Source: Microplitis mediator
Lineage: Eukaryota > Arthropoda > Insecta > Hymenoptera > Braconidae
Length of the DNA stretch: 64,000 nt
Assembly (NCBI RefSeq): GCF_029852145.1
Contig: NC_079979.1
Coordinates: 11,820,642 to 11,884,641, forward strand
Direction of reading: 5' to 3'
Position 1 is the stretch's first letter. Each line of letters starts with the position of its first letter. Positions 60,361 to 64,000 of the stretch are shown piece by piece. The notes under the pieces were generated by a model, which was not told the DNA's origin, did not search any database, and saw only the letters and a list, made by a program, of their open reading frames with translations. The position numbers and the translations under genes are program-made.

Positions 60361-61139
60361 CCCGTGTAAAAAAAAAATGTCAGAAAAAGGTTAAAAAAGT
60401 GTTGACTATTGTAAAGTTCAAAACGTGACACAACGACGAACTTTTTTTGAACACTTTTTAAACTTCTAAAATTAAAGGGAGTAAAAAAAGTTTTCCCTAA
60501 TTGTATAATTGTACGTTTTTTGAATCATTTAGAAACTAATTTATTGACTCTTTTCGGAGCGTTTGATTCTTTTATTTTTTTATAGTGAGAAAGACGTTTA
60601 AAAACGACTAATTTTGAACAGTTTTTAAACGTTTTTCGATCTTTTTTCTAAAAGTATTCCGATTTCGTTTGCAGAGTACTTGTTTTTTAATTTGTTTTGT
60701 TCAAGAAACGTTTAAAAAAATCGTATTTTGAACGAAAATAAATTCAGCTATAAATGCTCTGTAAACGGGATTAGGAAGCCGTTAGAAAAAAGATAAAAAA
60801 ACGTTAGAAAACTGTTTAAAATGCGGTGTTTTCAAACATTTTTTGAAGAAAAGAAAGTCATCTACAAATGTTCCATAGGCAGGATCAGAAATCCGTTAGA
60901 AAAAGACCAAAAAACGTTTAAAAACTGTTCAAAATTAGTCGTTTTTAAACGTGTTTCTCACTACAAAAAAATTAAAAAATCAAACGTACAATTATACAAT
61001 TAGGGAAAACTTTTTCTACTCACTTTAATTTTAGAAGTTTAAAAAGTGTTCAAAAAGAGTTCGTCGTTGTGTCACGTTTTGAACTTTACAATAGTCAACA
61101 CTTTTTTAACCTTTTTTTGACATTTTTTTTTTACACGGG
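60361..61139. mobile_element. 779-bp CCC...GGG element with CCCGTGTAAAAAAAAAATG ends, inside R1
   Basis: TT on both sides. The R1 sequence GTTATTGGTTTCGG at 17690 is the uninterrupted site. The arms of about 140 bp carry AAAACGTGACACAACGACGA, and the interior also pairs (GTTTAAAAACGACTAATTTT). Its outer ends match those of 58874-59356, but the interiors differ. Confidence 0.9.
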
Positions 61140-61268
61140 TTGGTTTCGGTCCGATTTACGAAAATCGAATTTTCACCAGATGTCGACGTTTTGAGGTCCT
61201 AGGAAGCTATTCTGACTAATTTCACGATGATGTCCGAGTGTATGTATGTATGTATGTATGTACGTACG

Positions 61269-62092
61269 TGCACGGAAAAAAGCGCAGCTCAAAATTAGCT
61301 AATAATTATAGTCGTCAAATAAAAATTACTTTCCTAAGAGAAATTTCCAATCTCAAACCAAAAATTACTATTATCAATGGAAAATTACATTTTTTTGTTG
61401 ATTCTTACAATCAGTATTGTAAATTTTACGATTTGTAAAAGTTATAATACAGATTAGCAAAAATTGGATAAAGAATGGTAATAATCCATAATTATTTTAC
61501 AACGATCGTTCTGGAAATAACAATATTCAAAAATCTCTTTGATAATATTACAATTCTGCGTTAAAAACATTTGTAGGAGTATAAATTGAATATTACAAAT
61601 CATTAAGAATAAATTACTATAAAACTTATATTTATTTTTATCTATTCTATAAAATTCAGTAGATAAAATAAAAATTATTAGTATAGAGTAGATAGTGATT
61701 TTTATTTGGAAACAACAGAAAAGTCACTCATGACTCAAGTTATGTTTACATGAATTTCGCAAAAATTATTCATTTATATCCTGATTATTACAATTTGTAA
61801 GATTATTAATTTTATTTTATAACATTTTAAAACTATTACTGAAAACATTGTAAAAAGAACTCTGGTATTCTAAAAATTATAATATCAAATAAATTTTGTT
61901 GAGGTATTGCAGTTTTTAAAACATCGATAACGTGAATTGCTACTTAGCGGGTAAAAATTGCTATTTGCCTGTAACTTTTAATACGAGAAATATAATATCG
62001 ACTGCGTTGTATTTTATTCATATTTGGCATATACTTCGAGAAATTGGAAGGGTACCTGTAGCCGAGTGGTTAGCATGCTTGCACTTTAAATG
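61269..62092. other. Unassigned AT-rich segment in R1 copy g, with a tRNA-like 5' half
   Basis: Starts GCACGGAAAAAAGCGCAGC, a terminus-like sequence, and ends with 62051-62090, which has an A-box-like TAGCCGAGTGGTTAGCATGC as in tRNA-Ser or -Leu 5' halves, cut off by R1. The rest is AT-rich. Confidence 0.4.
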
Positions 62093-62299
62093 GAATATTC
62101 GCAAGGCGTAGAGCAAGTACTCAAAGAGCTCGAAAATGTATTCACGACAAAGTTTTCGAGCTCAAGGAGCTCGAAAACAGCGGGAAGTTTTAGGGCTGGC
62201 CCGCAGGGTCAACCGATAGACAGTTTTTTTTTTATAAGGTACGAATTCTACCCCCATGCTAAGAAAAACAAAAAAAAAGTTTTTTTTTTCAACCCACCC

Positions 62300-62564
62300 G
62301 AAAAAACAATTTATTGAAGCTCATACTTCGAGCATCAGTATTTCTCATTGAAACTAACCAATTCCGCAACTCAATCACATTTTCCCATTTTAAACCAGTC
62401 AAAACACGAAGCTTCTCATCTGATAAACGATAATCCTCTATTTTATTCAGTAATGTTGAATCGCATTCAACAGTAAAATTTTCCATCATATTACTTAATT
62501 CTACAGATGAAATTAAAGTCGAGTTAGAATAAACTCTGATCAAACTTAGAGATTCATCATACAC
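62300..62564 (-). pseudogene. Fragment of a DDE transposase (N-terminal region)
   Basis: Minus-strand reading ends LRVLTGLKWENVIELRNW followed by MRNTDARSMSFN. Insect DDE_Tnp_4-type transposases have an LTGLxxxQFxxL ... LRNxxxRS block before the catalytic domain in this spacing. No catalytic residues are present and both ends are cut by elements (59813-62299 and 62566 onward), so it is dead. The family call is from memory and only moderately sure. Confidence 0.42.
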
Positions 62565-62565
62565 T

Positions 62566-63370
62566 CCTCACATAAATTAAGGGAGCAAGAAAAAAATCCA
62601 AATTTTTGGGGGATTTTCAACAGGCTGTATCTTGTAGAAAAATGGTCGTACAGCAAATAAAAAAAAGCAAATTGTAGCTCTAAGTGTCTAGTTTTTGGAT
62701 CTGGGTTTGAAAAATTTAAAAAAAAAATTTTTTTCGAGTAATCTTAAGAAAACCACCGAAAAAAAAATTTTCGATATTTTTTTTTTTTTTTTTTTTTTAT
62801 CCTACGGACTTGGAAAAAATTATTTTGACTTAACCTCTATATGGACCGGATAACTTGTTTATTCAGCTTTAATTTGTTTTTATAAAGATCTTGATACGAG
62901 AATTTCTCGCTGAAATATCGGTGTTTGAGTGGAAAAAGGTCATTTTGTCTTTGATTATCAATATCTCAATAACCAATGATTGCACAGAAAATTCAAGGTT
63001 GGTTTCGAAAACTTGAATAAATTCTCTACAAGAATTGGCTATTGATTTTTTGATAAAAAAATTTTTTTCAATCATTACATGAATTTCAAAAAGCCACCAA
63101 AAAAGGGCTTTTCGTGGTTTTTTGGAAAATCAAGCGCCTACTCAAAAATATCGCGGAAGTCACTAATGTTAAGTGTGCCTTTTACTGTTCAATATACCCA
63201 CAAAAACCCTACCAAGTTTCAATTTAATCCAGCCAACCGTTTTTTTATCCCACTTGATTGAATTTTTGAAAAAATTAAAGGAGCAAGAATTTCGCTCCGA
63301 AAAGGTCATAATTATTATTAAAAATAAAAAAAAATTTTTTTTTTTCATTTTCCTCTCAATTCTGTATCAG
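62566..63370. mobile_element. Diverged foldback relative with CACTCCTCACATAAATTAAG end
   Basis: The left part follows the 48695-49965 family (GATTTTCAACAGGCTGTA, AAAATGGTCGTA) and the right part has a weaker AATTAAAGGAGCAAGAATTT end. Poly-T at about 62778-62799. Confidence 0.5.
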
Positions 63371-63560
63371 TGACTTAATAAATTTAGAAATAAAAAAAAA
63401 AAAAGCAAAATCGAAAATTTTTGAAAAAAATATTCAAAAATTAAAAAAATTTTTTTTTTTAAAAATTGTTTTAAATTGGCTAAAATTAAAAAAAATATAG
63501 CGACTCACATTCTCACCGATTTTCCTCTTCCGGACTTTAATTGACCTTTGGGTAACGCTA

Positions 63561-64000
63561 ATGCCAGCGGTAAATGCAGCACCAGCTGCACACATAATCA
63601 ACGCTAAAATAAGGAAGGGTAATAACAATGACCCAATCGCTCAGTCAACGACGCTTGGCTGGATCATCTATGGATCTGTGGACACCGCTACATCAAAATT
63701 GACAGCTTATGGTCATCATGTCACTGTTGATGATCAATTACAAGACTTGCTGAGCAAGTTTTGGTACCAAGAAGAACCACAGACAGAATTTGCTATACAC
63801 TACAATGAAGATGAAGAAAAGTGTGAACAACACTTTGTCAATACACACTACAGACAGACTGATGGTCGATATGTCGTTCGCTTGCCGCTTAAATCTCCTC
63901 CAAGTCAACTGGGTGACTCGCTACGAGCTGCACAATACGCTTTACTACGTCTTCGCAAACGTCTGGATAATGATCCAATCTACAAGAAGTTATACTACGA
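63561..64000 (+). mobile_element. BEL/Pao LTR retrotransposon pol fragment, continues past the window
   Basis: Open frame to the window edge (146 codons). It contains PIAQSTTLGWIIYG (end of the Pao protease region), LLSKFWYQEE, CEQHFVNTHYR, DGRYVVRLPLK and LGDSLRAAQYALLRLRKRL, the ordered motifs that precede the reverse transcriptase in BEL/Pao elements. The upstream protease core (active-site Asp) is not seen in frame, so the 5' side is deleted or frameshifted. Codon use is less AT-rich than the surroundings, as expected of a recent arrival. Confidence 0.82.

Larger units (their letters stand above)
60313..62233 (+). mobile_element. R1 element copy g, two insertions, inner units lost
   Basis: 5' end at 60313, CCC...GGG insertion at 60361-61139, R1 resumes to its TATG/GTAC tract (61237-61268). 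Unrelated sequence 61269-62092 follows, then the R1 3' hairpins and GATAGACAG T-run end at 62233. The ~160-bp inner units are missing. Confidence 0.75.
59813..62299. mobile_element. Foldback with GGGTGGGTTGAAAA ends, host of R1 copy g
   Basis: TAGGGTGGGTTGAAAAAAAA at the left pairs with TTTTTCAACCCACCC at the right, with complementary TACCCCCATGCTAAGAAAAA inside. A smaller palindrome (CCACTCGTTTTTAAAATAAA arms) spans 59932-60268. R1 copy g fills most of the middle. Confidence 0.68.

Noticed and set aside
63434..63628. Minus-strand ORF with a signal-peptide-like hydrophobic start
   Set aside because: It is antisense to the open BEL/Pao reading, whose family motifs are clear.

Overview
The window is an AT-rich animal nuclear sequence, almost certainly from an insect and most likely a hymenopteran such as a parasitoid wasp. 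The support is gene structure (short exons with GT-AG introns), insect-type gene families, an MLH3 gene (a family that Drosophila lacks) and a heavy load of short DNA transposons, many of them long inverted repeats. The species call is inference.

All four recognisable host genes lie in the first 28 kb. TTC7 (minus strand, 3' end off the left edge) and CDK20 (plus strand) are divergent and share a 532-bp upstream region. Next is a seven-exon MLH3-like mismatch-repair gene (plus, 10440-24324) with introns swollen by repeats. Convergent with it is an EndoU-family gene (minus, 24469-28145, 5' end not found). The stop codons of MLH3 and EndoU are only 144 bp apart. Both genes look functionally altered. 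MLH3 keeps its C-terminal endonuclease motifs, but its N-terminal ATPase is degenerate and a transducer domain is not visible. EndoU appears to have lost two of its three catalytic residues.

From about 28 kb to the right edge no intact host gene is recognisable. This part is a mosaic of nested non-autonomous elements, with two isolated exon-like pieces, a possible WD40 (DTL/Cdt2-like) exon remnant, tRNA-like and 5S-rRNA-like relics, a fragment of a DDE transposase and, at the right edge, the pol gene of a BEL/Pao LTR retrotransposon that continues out of the window.

Three element groups explain most of the repeat DNA. (1) 'CCC...GGG' inverted-repeat elements have diverse interiors, but all start with CCC, end with GGG and are flanked by a 2-bp duplication of variable sequence; I find nine, and two are supported by an empty site in another repeat copy. 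(2) TA-flanked inverted-repeat elements include GGGGAG-ended, GACTGGGCC-ended, CACTGGTCACAG-ended and GGGTGGGCC-ended types, several of them nearly full-length palindromes. (3) The 'AACTTCCCGC' element (called R1 here) is about 0.8-1.2 kb, with 11-bp inverted ends, an inner ~160-bp tandem unit, an embedded microsatellite and two 3' hairpins; it sits inside T-runs of other elements. These groups are nested two or three deep. Four GC-rich minisatellites with a GGCCAAG core (periods 51, 51, 72 and 33 bp) stand out against the AT-rich background.
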